From positions 1 through 30,491 of the IMG/VR virus record IMGVR_UViG_3300046820_000143: a stretch of DNA of 30,491 nt. One strand, 5' to 3'. The notes beneath the pieces are model-generated. The model was not told where the DNA came from, did no database searches, and worked only from the letters and a program-made list of their open reading frames with translations. The position numbers were made by a program, and so were the translations under genes. Positions 18,361 to 25,684 of this stretch are shown in pieces (the first letter of the stretch is position 1; every line of letters starts with the position of its first letter). The stretch comes from a virus.

Positions 18361-19917
18361 TTATGCATCCCTATCTGTATTTTTAGCATTAACAATTGTA
18401 GGAGCATTGTTTTCATGTAATGCCCACGGCTCGTGCATAGGAATTCTTCTCATAATGCTGTCTAATGTTCCGTTAGAATATCTCTTTTTATCGCCCCACT
18501 TAGACGAGGAACTAGTTTTAATATTTTGATGAGTTGACAATGCACTTGCTGCCGTAGCGTCTGCTGCTGCTGGGGCTGCCGGGCCATTTAAATCTATTTT
18601 TCCCCCTGAGAAAATTAAATTTGCTCCGCCAATACTAGCATTGCCTCCCGCAGTAACTTTTGTTGCTCCACCGCTCTTAAGATCTAAAGTGCCGCCGGCA
18701 GACATTTTATTATTGCCAGATGTTTTTATATCTAAGTTCCCGGTGGTCGTTATCTGACCGTTTGCTCCAACTACTAGTTCTAAGTTTGTAGCTATGTCCG
18801 CATGTAATCTTCCTGTGACTGATTTTAAATTAATATTGCGGCCAGCTTCCATATTGATATCTCTATCTGCACGGATATTCAAATCATTTTCTGTATGGAT
18901 ACTAACGCTGTCTTGTGCAAAGATATCAATCTTACCGTTGCTGGTCATTTCAATCCACGTAGTACCGCGAGCATTGCCAATATAAATTATATCTTCAGAG
19001 TTATGTAAAAGTATCTGATGACCGGTTCTAGTCCTAACTCTAAAATATTCATTGTAAGGAACATTAACGTCCCCTTTCTCGCCAGCTAAAGTGTCTGCAT
19101 ATTTTATAGGACCTGTGGCCGCAGGAGTTTTTCTCACATACTGATCGTCGCCGTCGTCAAATACTAACGTAGTTCCACCGAGACGACTTACCGGTACTGC
19201 CGATGCACTCTGTGTTTGTTTTTTACCAATGAATTGTTTTTTAGCATTGGCGCCTCGATCAAAAGGCCCAGGTGTTGAAATTCCAAATACAGAGTTAGGA
19301 ATACTGCGTCTACTAGTTGAAGTTGTTACACCTCTAATATCATCTTCTAATAAACCTTGTTCTAAAAATCTATCAGCAATAGGGTGTACTGCTTTTTTAA
19401 TTTTCCCCATCTCTAATTTTTTTTCTAGGTCATTAGTTTTTCGGTTTACTTCTGCTACAGGCAAAGGTTGTGTGGTATCGTATTTTTTCTTATCTTCCGG
19501 AGTTAATTCTACTTCTGTAGATCCACCTATAGCCGGAATCATTTGATTACCAAATTTACTAGGCACACAGGCAAACCAAAAACCGTCCGAAGTGTTGCCG
19601 TCTATGAACGCACAGATAACCGTAGTACCAATCTCCGGAGTCGGGAACCACATACCGTAACTTTTTTGTGTATCGTTAAAATCAGATTTGTTTAATCCCA
19701 TATGCTCATAGGCAGTGGATCCGTAGAACGGAGGAGCGTATTTTAAAGTATAAGTTTGACCAATATCGCCTACCGTATTTCCTATGTCTCTTATTAAGGT
19801 GACTTCAATGCCTCCCATTAAAGAGGGATCTAAGTAGCCAACTACTTTAGCCATCATTAATCCGGTTCCGAGTTTACCGGTGGCCGGATTAGAGGGTGAT
19901 CTTGTTTCAATTGACAT
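18361..19917 (-). CDS. 5: Baseplate central spike gp5 (no lysozyme domain)
   Basis: gp5 forms the trimeric spike at the tip of the tail tube. Residues 15-130 look like the N-terminal OB-fold (MMAKVVGYLDPSLMGGIEVT, then GMWFPTPEIGTTVICAFIDG). Residues 295-445 form the C-terminal triple-stranded beta-helix of gp5/VgrG type: GHQILLHNSEDIIYIGN, then short strand repeats such as DRDINMEAGRNINLKS and GNLDIKTSGNNKMSAGGTLD. Between them, where T4 gp5 has a lysozyme domain, there is a charged linker (about 135-290) with no visible lysozyme motif. The C-terminal tail RIPMHEPWALHENNAP is typical of marine T4-like gp5 proteins. AGGAT lies 7 bases before the ATG and overlaps the stop of the upstream gene. 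Confidence 0.9.
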   Translation of the reverse strand: MSIETRSPSNPATGKLGTGLMMAKVVGYLDPSLMGGIEVTLIRDIGNTVGDIGQTYTLKYAPPFYGSTAYEHMGLNKSDFNDTQKSYGMWFPTPEIGTTVICAFIDGNTSDGFWFACVPSKFGNQMIPAIGGSTEVELTPEDKKKYDTTQPLPVAEVNRKTNDLEKKLEMGKIKKAVHPIADRFLEQGLLEDDIRGVTTSTSRRSIPNSVFGISTPGPFDRGANAKKQFIGKKQTQSASAVPVSRLGGTTLVFDDGDDQYVRKTPAATGPIKYADTLAGEKGDVNVPYNEYFRVRTRTGHQILLHNSEDIIYIGNARGTTWIEMTSNGKIDIFAQDSVSIHTENDLNIRADRDINMEAGRNINLKSVTGRLHADIATNLELVVGANGQITTTGNLDIKTSGNNKMSAGGTLDLKSGGATKVTAGGNASIGGANLIFSGGKIDLNGPAAPAAADATAASALSTHQNIKTSSSSKWGDKKRYSNGTLDSIMRRIPMHEPWALHENNAPTIVNAKNTDRDA

Positions 19918-19925
19918 TTATTATC

Positions 19926-22262
19926 CTAGATATATTGGCCTTGATCGTCACCGTAACCGGACGCCTCTTCGGCAGTTTCAATTGGCCCGGTCTTAGGCGG
20001 TTCAGGTTTGGTGGTGTCGTACAACATTTGATTCTGCTTGCTAATTGCTTCGGATCCGTCAATGAAGTCGTTTGCTTGACCTTGAAGTCTAATTAGTTCT
20101 AATGTCTGCTGAAAAGTCCCGCCGCTGAATTTACTATTAACATATGCAACTTTATAAATTCCGCTGAAAGGACTTACCCATTCGCCTTTGGGGAAATTAT
20201 ATAATCCTCCACGTCCGGTAGTCCCAAGGTTAGGTTCAACAGGGCTTCTCCAGGTCAAGTAGACAAAAATTTCACTGCCTTCCCAATTCATGCTTCCGCC
20301 GGATGTAACTTGATCGTTAGGGCCGGGCTCACCTAAATAGTTAGAATTAACGCCGCTATCGCCGACAAAATACAAATCGCCAAGAATATCAATATTAACG
20401 TTGGCTAAGTCTTTTGATCCATTTAAGAATGCGTTATTAAATGCATCGGCAACAACCTGCTCAACGGTTTTGTCTCCAGAAGCAGTGCCTGTTTTAATAG
20501 AATAATCAGGCTTTACGGTACTAGCTCCAGAAGTTGCCGTTACTCCGCTAGGGGCTTCACCTTTTTGCAGTTGGGCTTGATTCTTTTGCTCGTCTGAGCC
20601 TGCCTGAATGTCTTTATTTGCAATACTACCGTGTTGGTTAGGTGGCCTTGGCATTTGCCCCTGATACCATAAATTATTCAATTGTATATCAAATTTTAAA
20701 ATGCTGTTGTTCTGCCCCGTGTAAAGATAATCATATCTTTTAGCAATTATTTTTTGAATACTTGCTTGTCCTGCAGGCGCTGCATTGGGATTTTTAAATG
20801 TGCCTGAATTAACTTTATACGGAACAACTCTATACACATATTTTTTAGCTCTAACGTTTCTTTTTGAGTCGTATTTTAAAAGTTGAATTTGGCAATCTAA
20901 TCTAAACCAATCAATCATGCCGTCTTTGATTGCTTCTGGCTTTAATGCATTTTCTGCAAATTTAGAACTAAGGATAATACGTTGAATAACTTCACTGATT
21001 TTCTCTTGTTGAGGAAATGTAAACAATCGAAGATTAGTGTCTATAGACATTTTTTCTTTGACAACTTTTTGTCCTTTCTCGTCGACTACATCACTTTCTG
21101 ATTTGAATACATAATTACCGCCCGACGTTGCATCAAATCCCATAGTGTTAGAATCACTGCCTATTGTGCCTTGGCCAAAATCAGTTTCAAAAAATTCTGG
21201 GTTTGATCCTATAAACGATTCAAGTGCTATTTGCTTTTCAGGATCAGCTGTGGCTCCTAGAGACGAGGCATCAGATTCAAAATTTTCAAGTCCAACTCGG
21301 TCATATGAATCTACCGGAAATACTATTTGATATATGTCTGGAAATTGTTGTTGTTTTTTGTCAACTAATTCTTGCTGAATTCTATTCAATGTTGCACATA
21401 GGCTTCTAGAACCAGACGACAAGACACTCTTACAGGTTTCGCCAGTAATAGCTATTTCGTTAGGCAACACGTTTACTAAATCACTAAATCCTGAATATTG
21501 CAAAGGCATCGCAGTCACTTTGTATTTGCTTCCGCCTTCATCAACTTTAAACTCAATTTGATTAATTCTTATTGTAAAGTATCTCGACAATTCGTTAGTG
21601 GCTACAAACATTGCTCCACTATCTTTATAACCTTTAAATTCTAAGACTAGTAGATAGGGAGTAACTTCTAGGTAGCTAGGATAACCAGCATCTACTGCTG
21701 CTGTTTTCATACTTTGCAAAAACAATCCCATGCTATATGGTTCGTAAACATCAAATGTAATGTTAAAGTTATTTGTATTACCTTCTTTAGCGCCAGGAGC
21801 AACGTTATGCCTCATCTGAACGTTATCTATAAAATATTCAGGTGCGCCATTCGTAGTGTTTGCTCGCTTTCCGTCAAATCGGCCAGCTGACGATAAAATT
21901 ATATGCGACAAGGCGCTTGGGTTATTTCTATAGGTACTAGGATCATTATATTGGTTTGGTTCAAGACAAGCCAATGTCCACAACGGTGCGTAAGAAGCAA
22001 ATTGCTCTAATATATTTTCATAAGGAGGGCCGCCTGCAGGAGGTTTTACAAATGAATATTCAACCGGAGGTATTTTGTTAGGATCAGGTTCCCATTGTTT
22101 ACCTTGTCCGGTTAATAAAGTTGCACCTGCTTCAATTGCTCCAGTAACAGCTCTCGCTGACCCTACTGGAATTCCAGCTGCACTGGCAATGTTTAAAATA
22201 GGGTTACCGTCGGGCCTTAGAATATTTCCTACTGCTTGACCAATGTCTCTAAAAAATGACAT
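19926..22262 (-). CDS. Putative baseplate hub protein (gp27 position)
   Basis: This 778-residue protein lies between gp53 and gp5. Hub proteins of the gp27/gpD type trimerise on gp5 and link the spike to the tube. I cannot show gp27 homology by eye, so the hub role rests on position and style. Segments include FNITFDVYEPYSMGLFLQS and LLVLEFKGYKDSG early on, a strand-rich middle, YDYLYTGQNNSILKFDIQLN near 509, and near the C-terminus FSGIYKVAYVNSKFSGGTFQ. The last two resemble conserved pieces of hub proteins in marine T4-like phages. The first 55 residues are small and Ala/Gly-rich. A Gln/Gly/Ser-rich linker lies around 550-600. AGGAG lies 7 bases before the ATG inside the end of gp53. No peptidase or lysozyme motif was seen. 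Confidence 0.65.
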   Translation of the reverse strand: MSFFRDIGQAVGNILRPDGNPILNIASAAGIPVGSARAVTGAIEAGATLLTGQGKQWEPDPNKIPPVEYSFVKPPAGGPPYENILEQFASYAPLWTLACLEPNQYNDPSTYRNNPSALSHIILSSAGRFDGKRANTTNGAPEYFIDNVQMRHNVAPGAKEGNTNNFNITFDVYEPYSMGLFLQSMKTAAVDAGYPSYLEVTPYLLVLEFKGYKDSGAMFVATNELSRYFTIRINQIEFKVDEGGSKYKVTAMPLQYSGFSDLVNVLPNEIAITGETCKSVLSSGSRSLCATLNRIQQELVDKKQQQFPDIYQIVFPVDSYDRVGLENFESDASSLGATADPEKQIALESFIGSNPEFFETDFGQGTIGSDSNTMGFDATSGGNYVFKSESDVVDEKGQKVVKEKMSIDTNLRLFTFPQQEKISEVIQRIILSSKFAENALKPEAIKDGMIDWFRLDCQIQLLKYDSKRNVRAKKYVYRVVPYKVNSGTFKNPNAAPAGQASIQKIIAKRYDYLYTGQNNSILKFDIQLNNLWYQGQMPRPPNQHGSIANKDIQAGSDEQKNQAQLQKGEAPSGVTATSGASTVKPDYSIKTGTASGDKTVEQVVADAFNNAFLNGSKDLANVNIDILGDLYFVGDSGVNSNYLGEPGPNDQVTSGGSMNWEGSEIFVYLTWRSPVEPNLGTTGRGGLYNFPKGEWVSPFSGIYKVAYVNSKFSGGTFQQTLELIRLQGQANDFIDGSEAISKQNQMLYDTTKPEPPKTGPIETAEEASGYGDDQGQYI

Positions 22263-22263
22263 A

Positions 22264-22563
22264 TTAGACTCCTATGTACTTTTCTAAATTAGATTTTTTA
22301 GGGCAGTAAATTTTTGTACCTGGAGTAAAATCGTAAATTGGATCTTTTAATACACTCATATTTCGTTGTGTAAAAACCCACCAAAGTTTTGCATTGCCGT
22401 ATAAATCATAGGCTAACAAGTCTGGCCGATTTTCATATTGTGTTTCAATAGTATACAAATAATCATCAGCTTCGGCAGGTACCGGTCTGATAGTAATTAA
22501 TTCTAAGTATAAATTATTTTGCTTAGTTTTATAGTACGGAGATGTTCTGTTATATTTTGCCAT
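22264..22563 (-). CDS. 53: Baseplate wedge protein gp53
   Basis: gp53 staples neighbouring wedges to the hub in T4. This copy has 99 residues, about half of T4 gp53 (196), which is the usual short form in marine T4-like phages. Family features are the SPYYKTKQNNLYLELITIR opening, the segment YENRPDLLAYDLYGNAKLWW with VFTQRNMSVLKDPIYDF, and a LysM-like end (FTPGTKIYCPKK). The gene is three bases from gp48 and one base from the hub candidate, within a tightly packed late transcription unit. AAGGA lies 12 bases before the ATG, at the longer end of useful spacing. Confidence 0.88.
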   Translation of the reverse strand: MAKYNRTSPYYKTKQNNLYLELITIRPVPAEADDYLYTIETQYENRPDLLAYDLYGNAKLWWVFTQRNMSVLKDPIYDFTPGTKIYCPKKSNLEKYIGV

Positions 22564-22566
22564 AGA

Positions 22567-23715
22567 TTAGATAAATCCTTGTCCAGCTACCGTATTTCCT
22601 TTTGCATAATCTTTTAAATTAAATTGTCTTAGTCGTGTTCGATTATAGATAGGGGAAACCGTAACAGAAATTGTAGACATGATAGGAACCCAAGTTGGGT
22701 TGCCGCCACCTTTTGTACATTTAATATAATTCACGTCATCTTTAAAATCTACCGAAATACTTTTTACAATCACAGGAACGTTGTTAAAGACTCGGGCGCC
22801 GTAGCCTGTTAAATTACAGATCACTGGAGGATTTCCTACATTGTCGCCTGCACCAAAAAACATTTTAGTTGCTGTTTTTAAAAACGTAGTTCCTTGAATC
22901 CAATACTCTGCATCCATTTCGTTTTCAACTGAAAATTCGCCGGCGATAGTTATATCGTCTACTTGGCTATTTTTGTAAGCATAGAACGGTTGGATATTAT
23001 GTATAGGATCGATCTGTGTGTAGTTGGCTCTAGATGCTACCGTGATGTTTGGTAAGTAGGGCCAAACAAAACCGCCAGTAGCGTCTAGTCTATTAAATGC
23101 GCTGCCAAACAAGCCAAAGTTACAATTTAACTTAACACGCCAGTCATCGGCGGCTCCCGGTTTTAATTCTACAAAGGATCCTTGGCCGCTAAATAACTCT
23201 GCACCACTAGGTAAGTTCTTGCCTCTTGCCATGCTAAGAAGATTATTAATCATTCCAGCAGCCGAAGAAATCTGACCGGCAACCTGCGCAAGACCGCCAC
23301 CTAAACCACCACTGGCTAAACCTAATTTGTTTAAACTAGCACCAATTGAAGCACCAATGTTGCTTACTGAAGCGGCAGCGCCACCTAGTGAACTAGCAAG
23401 ACCGCCTAACGATCCTTGGGCATTTGAAGCTAAACTTTGTATGGGATTGCCTACGCCGCCTAATGCTGATTTAGCACCAGCTAACGCACCGCCGGCTTTA
23501 CCAATGATGTCATTAGCTGCTGCTGTGGCTCCGTTTAATCCGCTGCCGATTTCGCCGCTTAATCTGCTAACCGTAGAATCTACATTAGCTTTAAACGAAT
23601 CAAAATTTGCACCAGATAATGCACCCGACGCTGCATCGCTTGCAGCAGAAACTTGCTCAGAAACAGAGCTGACTAACTTAGCCAAAGGATTTATAGATAA
23701 CGCCATTTTGAACAT
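22567..23715 (-). CDS. 48: Baseplate tail tube cap gp48 (gp48/gp54 family)
   Basis: gp48 and gp54 sit on the hub and start tail-tube assembly. The C-terminal half (about 180-382) has the family pattern: NYTQIDPIHNIQPFYAYKNS, then DAEYWIQGTTFLKTATKMFF, then FNNVPVIVKSISVDFKDDVN, and finally TWVPIMSTISVTVSPIYNR. At 382 residues it is close to T4 gp48 (364). Residues 20-165 are an Ala/Gly/Ser-rich low-complexity region with no matching features that I know in T4 gp48. The first ATG (23715) has AAGGA just 3 to 4 bases upstream. The second Met (residue 4) would have a 12-base spacing and is also possible. It is the first gene of the minus-strand late block and has an exact late promoter octamer 17 bases upstream. 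gp48 is preferred to gp54 by its position before gp53, but the two are paralogues. Confidence 0.82.
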   Translation of the reverse strand: MFKMALSINPLAKLVSSVSEQVSAASDAASGALSGANFDSFKANVDSTVSRLSGEIGSGLNGATAAANDIIGKAGGALAGAKSALGGVGNPIQSLASNAQGSLGGLASSLGGAAASVSNIGASIGASLNKLGLASGGLGGGLAQVAGQISSAAGMINNLLSMARGKNLPSGAELFSGQGSFVELKPGAADDWRVKLNCNFGLFGSAFNRLDATGGFVWPYLPNITVASRANYTQIDPIHNIQPFYAYKNSQVDDITIAGEFSVENEMDAEYWIQGTTFLKTATKMFFGAGDNVGNPPVICNLTGYGARVFNNVPVIVKSISVDFKDDVNYIKCTKGGGNPTWVPIMSTISVTVSPIYNRTRLRQFNLKDYAKGNTVAGQGFI

Positions 23716-23732
23716 TTTTCCTTGTTATAGAC

Positions 23733-23740
23733 TATTTATT
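23733..23740 (-). promoter_or_regulatory. T4-type late promoter octamer AATAAATA for the baseplate block
   Basis: The minus-strand octamer AATAAATA ends 17 bases before the gp48 ATG, and the expected transcript start would leave a leader of about 10 bases containing the AAGGA Shine-Dalgarno. It is identical to the octamers at 536-543 and 28646-28653. It is likely the main late promoter of the gp48 to gp6 block. Confidence 0.7.
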
Positions 23741-23741
23741 A

Positions 23742-23761
23742 TTGACAAAATGTGCTATTAT
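23742..23761 (+). promoter_or_regulatory. Extended -10 promoter candidate for gp55
   Basis: The 72-base divergent gap holds TGCTATTAT (23753-23761), which fits an extended -10 element (TGn plus TATTAT). A perfect TTGACA at 23742-23747 lies only 8 bases upstream of TATTAT, too close for a normal -35 pairing. An extended -10 promoter would put the transcript start near 23768. Assignment to host-type sigma70 polymerase is inference. Confidence 0.4.
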
Positions 23762-23787
23762 ATTAACTCATGGAGAACTCAGAATAA

Positions 23788-24642
23788 ATGACAACCGCGC
23801 CACCAAAAATAAAATACCTAACAAATAAGGATCTTTTAAAAGAAATTCACCTAAGTAAAAACACATATTGTTCTTTTACTGATCCTGCCTATGCAGATTA
23901 CGATTTAATTTTGCCCAATTTAGAAAAAGTTAACATACGATCTATTGCCGAAGCTAAACGTAACAGGGCTTCTAAACTTTCAAAGCAGGCACACGAAGCG
24001 GCAAACCTTACTGGCAAAAAGCAGCCAGCAAAAAACTTTGAAGTAGATTACAAAACAATTAAAAAGACTGATGTAGTATTTCGCATCATGACCTTTGAGC
24101 ATATTCCGCTAGCACCTGGTCGTAAAAAGACTTTGAAGAATACTGCTGATAGTCACGACAAAGTAAATTTTCCACCATTCCAGCATTGGAAATTTGATGA
24201 CAACGACAATTTAATTCTTGTAGGTAAAAGCCATTGGAAGGGCGATTTAGCTACAGGATCGTTTAATAAAGAGCATGGTAGGATGACTAACAATCTTGCT
24301 CGTATGTTTTTAAAACTATGTGAACGATATGCAACAAGAGGCAACGTCCGTGGATATACTTACAACGACGAAATGCGTGGTCAAGCAATACTTCAGCTTA
24401 CCCAAATTGGTTTACAATTTGATGAAAGCAAATCCGATAACCCGTTTGCTTATTATACCGCTGCTGTTACTAATAGTTTTGTTAGGATCATTAATATCGA
24501 GAAGCGTAATCAAAATATCCGAGATGATATTTTAGAAATGAACGGAATGAATCCAAGTTGGACTAGACAGAACAGCGGCGGCGGCAGTTCTTATACCGGC
24601 GGAGGGCCTGTAATGAGTGAAGGCGGCGGCGATTGGGATTGA
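23788..24642 (+). CDS. 55: RNA polymerase sigma factor for late transcription gp55, N-terminally extended
   Basis: gp55 is the phage sigma factor that directs host RNA polymerase to late promoters. The sigma-like core lies at about 155-255: HGRMTNNLARMFLKLCERYA, then NDEMRGQAILQLTQIGLQF, then NPFAYYTAAVTNSFVRIINI with EKRNQNIRDDILEMNG, which is the region 2-like block seen in T4-like gp55. At 284 residues it is about 100 longer than T4 gp55. The extra part is an N-terminal domain (1-150) with KDLLKEIHLSKNTYCSF and VVFRIMTFEHIPLAPG. The last 25 residues are Gly/Ser-rich and end in DWD, unlike the hydrophobic/acidic clamp-binding tail of T4 gp55. GGAG lies 12 bases before the ATG. It opens the plus-strand block, and its expected targets are the AATAAATA sites. 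Confidence 0.85.
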   Translation: MTTAPPKIKYLTNKDLLKEIHLSKNTYCSFTDPAYADYDLILPNLEKVNIRSIAEAKRNRASKLSKQAHEAANLTGKKQPAKNFEVDYKTIKKTDVVFRIMTFEHIPLAPGRKKTLKNTADSHDKVNFPPFQHWKFDDNDNLILVGKSHWKGDLATGSFNKEHGRMTNNLARMFLKLCERYATRGNVRGYTYNDEMRGQAILQLTQIGLQFDESKSDNPFAYYTAAVTNSFVRIINIEKRNQNIRDDILEMNGMNPSWTRQNSGGGSSYTGGGPVMSEGGGDWD

Positions 24643-24667
24643 TTATTAAATTGTAAGAGTTTATACT
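24639..24667 (+). promoter_or_regulatory. Sigma70-like promoter candidate before gp47
   Basis: TTGATT (24639-24644), a 17-base spacer and TATACT (24662-24667) match sigma70 elements at 4 of 6 and 5 of 6 positions with ideal spacing. The expected start base is at about 24674, which is the A of the gp47 ATG, so the transcript would be nearly leaderless. No Shine-Dalgarno is visible upstream of gp47. AT-rich sequence makes chance matches common. Confidence 0.35.
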
Positions 24668-24673
24668 ATATCT

Positions 24674-25684
24674 ATGAATCTATTTAAAAAAGTTGCTTGT
24701 TTTACAGATATTCACTTTGGACTTAAATCAGGTAGTAGAACGCATAACCAAGATTGCGAAGATTTCGTAACTTGGTTTTGTGAAACTGCTCAAGCAGAAG
24801 GTTGCGAAACTGCAATTTTTCTAGGTGACTGGCATCACAATCGTAGTACTACAGATGTTAGTACAATGAATTACACCGTTAGTAACTTAGAAAAACTAAG
24901 TCAGTCTTTTGAAAAAGTGTATTTTATTTTAGGAAATCACGATTTGTTCTACAAAGACAAACGTGAAATTAACTCTGTTGAGTTTATGCGGTTGTTTCCA
25001 AATATTATTCCCGTAAAGGATAGGATCACCGAAGGCAATGTAACTATCATGCCTTGGCTAGTTGGAGACGAATGGAAGAGCATTCCGAACATCAAAAGCA
25101 AGTATATATTTGGCCATTTAGAATTACCTAGTTTTTATATGAATGCTATGGTGCAGATGCCGGACCACGGACAGGTACAAAGCAGTCATTTTGTAAATCA
25201 AGATTATGTGTTCACTGGTCACTTCCACAAAAGACAAAATGCAGGGAATATACATTACATCGGTAATGCTTTCCCGCACAACTATGCTGATGCCGGAGAC
25301 GACGATCGCGGTATGATGATTTTAGAATGGGGTTCTAAGCCCGAGTTTAAAACTTGGCCAGGACAACCTGTATACCGTGTTTATAAGTTGAGCCAGATCA
25401 TCGACAATCCGGAAGGGCTTCTTAAAGAAAAAATGCATTGTCGTGTTACTATCGACCTACCTATCAGTTTTGAAGAAGCTAACTTTATCAAAGAAACTTT
25501 TATGCCGCAGTACAATCTGCGTGAGTTAATGTTGATCCCTGAAAAGGTAGAAGTTGAATCTAACTCAGTGCCTATCGATATTAACTTTGAAAGTGTTGAT
25601 ACTATTGTTATGAATCAAATTAATGCCATCGAAAGCGATACCTACGATAAAGGATTGCTACTAGGAATTTATCAAGAACTATGA
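24674..25684 (+). CDS. 47: Recombination nuclease subunit gp47 (SbcD/Mre11-like)
   Basis: gp47 is the metallophosphoesterase subunit of the gp46/gp47 complex. The complex resects double-strand ends to feed recombination-dependent replication and helps degrade host DNA. All family motifs are present: DIHFG (D12, H14), GDWHH (D52), GNHD (N88, H89, D90), FGHLE (H148) and GHFHKR (H183, H185). These residues coordinate the two metal ions. Length (336) is close to T4 gp47 (339). The stop TGA overlaps the gp46 start as ATGA, giving equimolar coupled translation. The gene starts 31 bases after gp55, and no Shine-Dalgarno is visible. Confidence 0.95.
   Translation: MNLFKKVACFTDIHFGLKSGSRTHNQDCEDFVTWFCETAQAEGCETAIFLGDWHHNRSTTDVSTMNYTVSNLEKLSQSFEKVYFILGNHDLFYKDKREINSVEFMRLFPNIIPVKDRITEGNVTIMPWLVGDEWKSIPNIKSKYIFGHLELPSFYMNAMVQMPDHGQVQSSHFVNQDYVFTGHFHKRQNAGNIHYIGNAFPHNYADAGDDDRGMMILEWGSKPEFKTWPGQPVYRVYKLSQIIDNPEGLLKEKMHCRVTIDLPISFEEANFIKETFMPQYNLRELMLIPEKVEVESNSVPIDINFESVDTIVMNQINAIESDTYDKGLLLGIYQEL

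Noticed and set aside
19229-19546. 105-codon plus-strand frame opposite gp5
   Set aside because: Antisense to the gp5 linker, of low-complexity composition and without promoter or ribosome binding signals.
23742-23767. TTGACA read as a classical -35 box for gp55
   Set aside because: No -10-like hexamer lies 16 to 18 bases downstream. Only the extended -10 reading of TGCTATTAT is reasonable.
23327-23791. 154-codon plus-strand frame opposite gp48
   Set aside because: It is the antisense of the Ala/Gly/Ser-rich N-terminus of gp48, whose codon bias leaves the opposite strand free of stops. It also runs through the divergent promoter region and overlaps the gp55 start.
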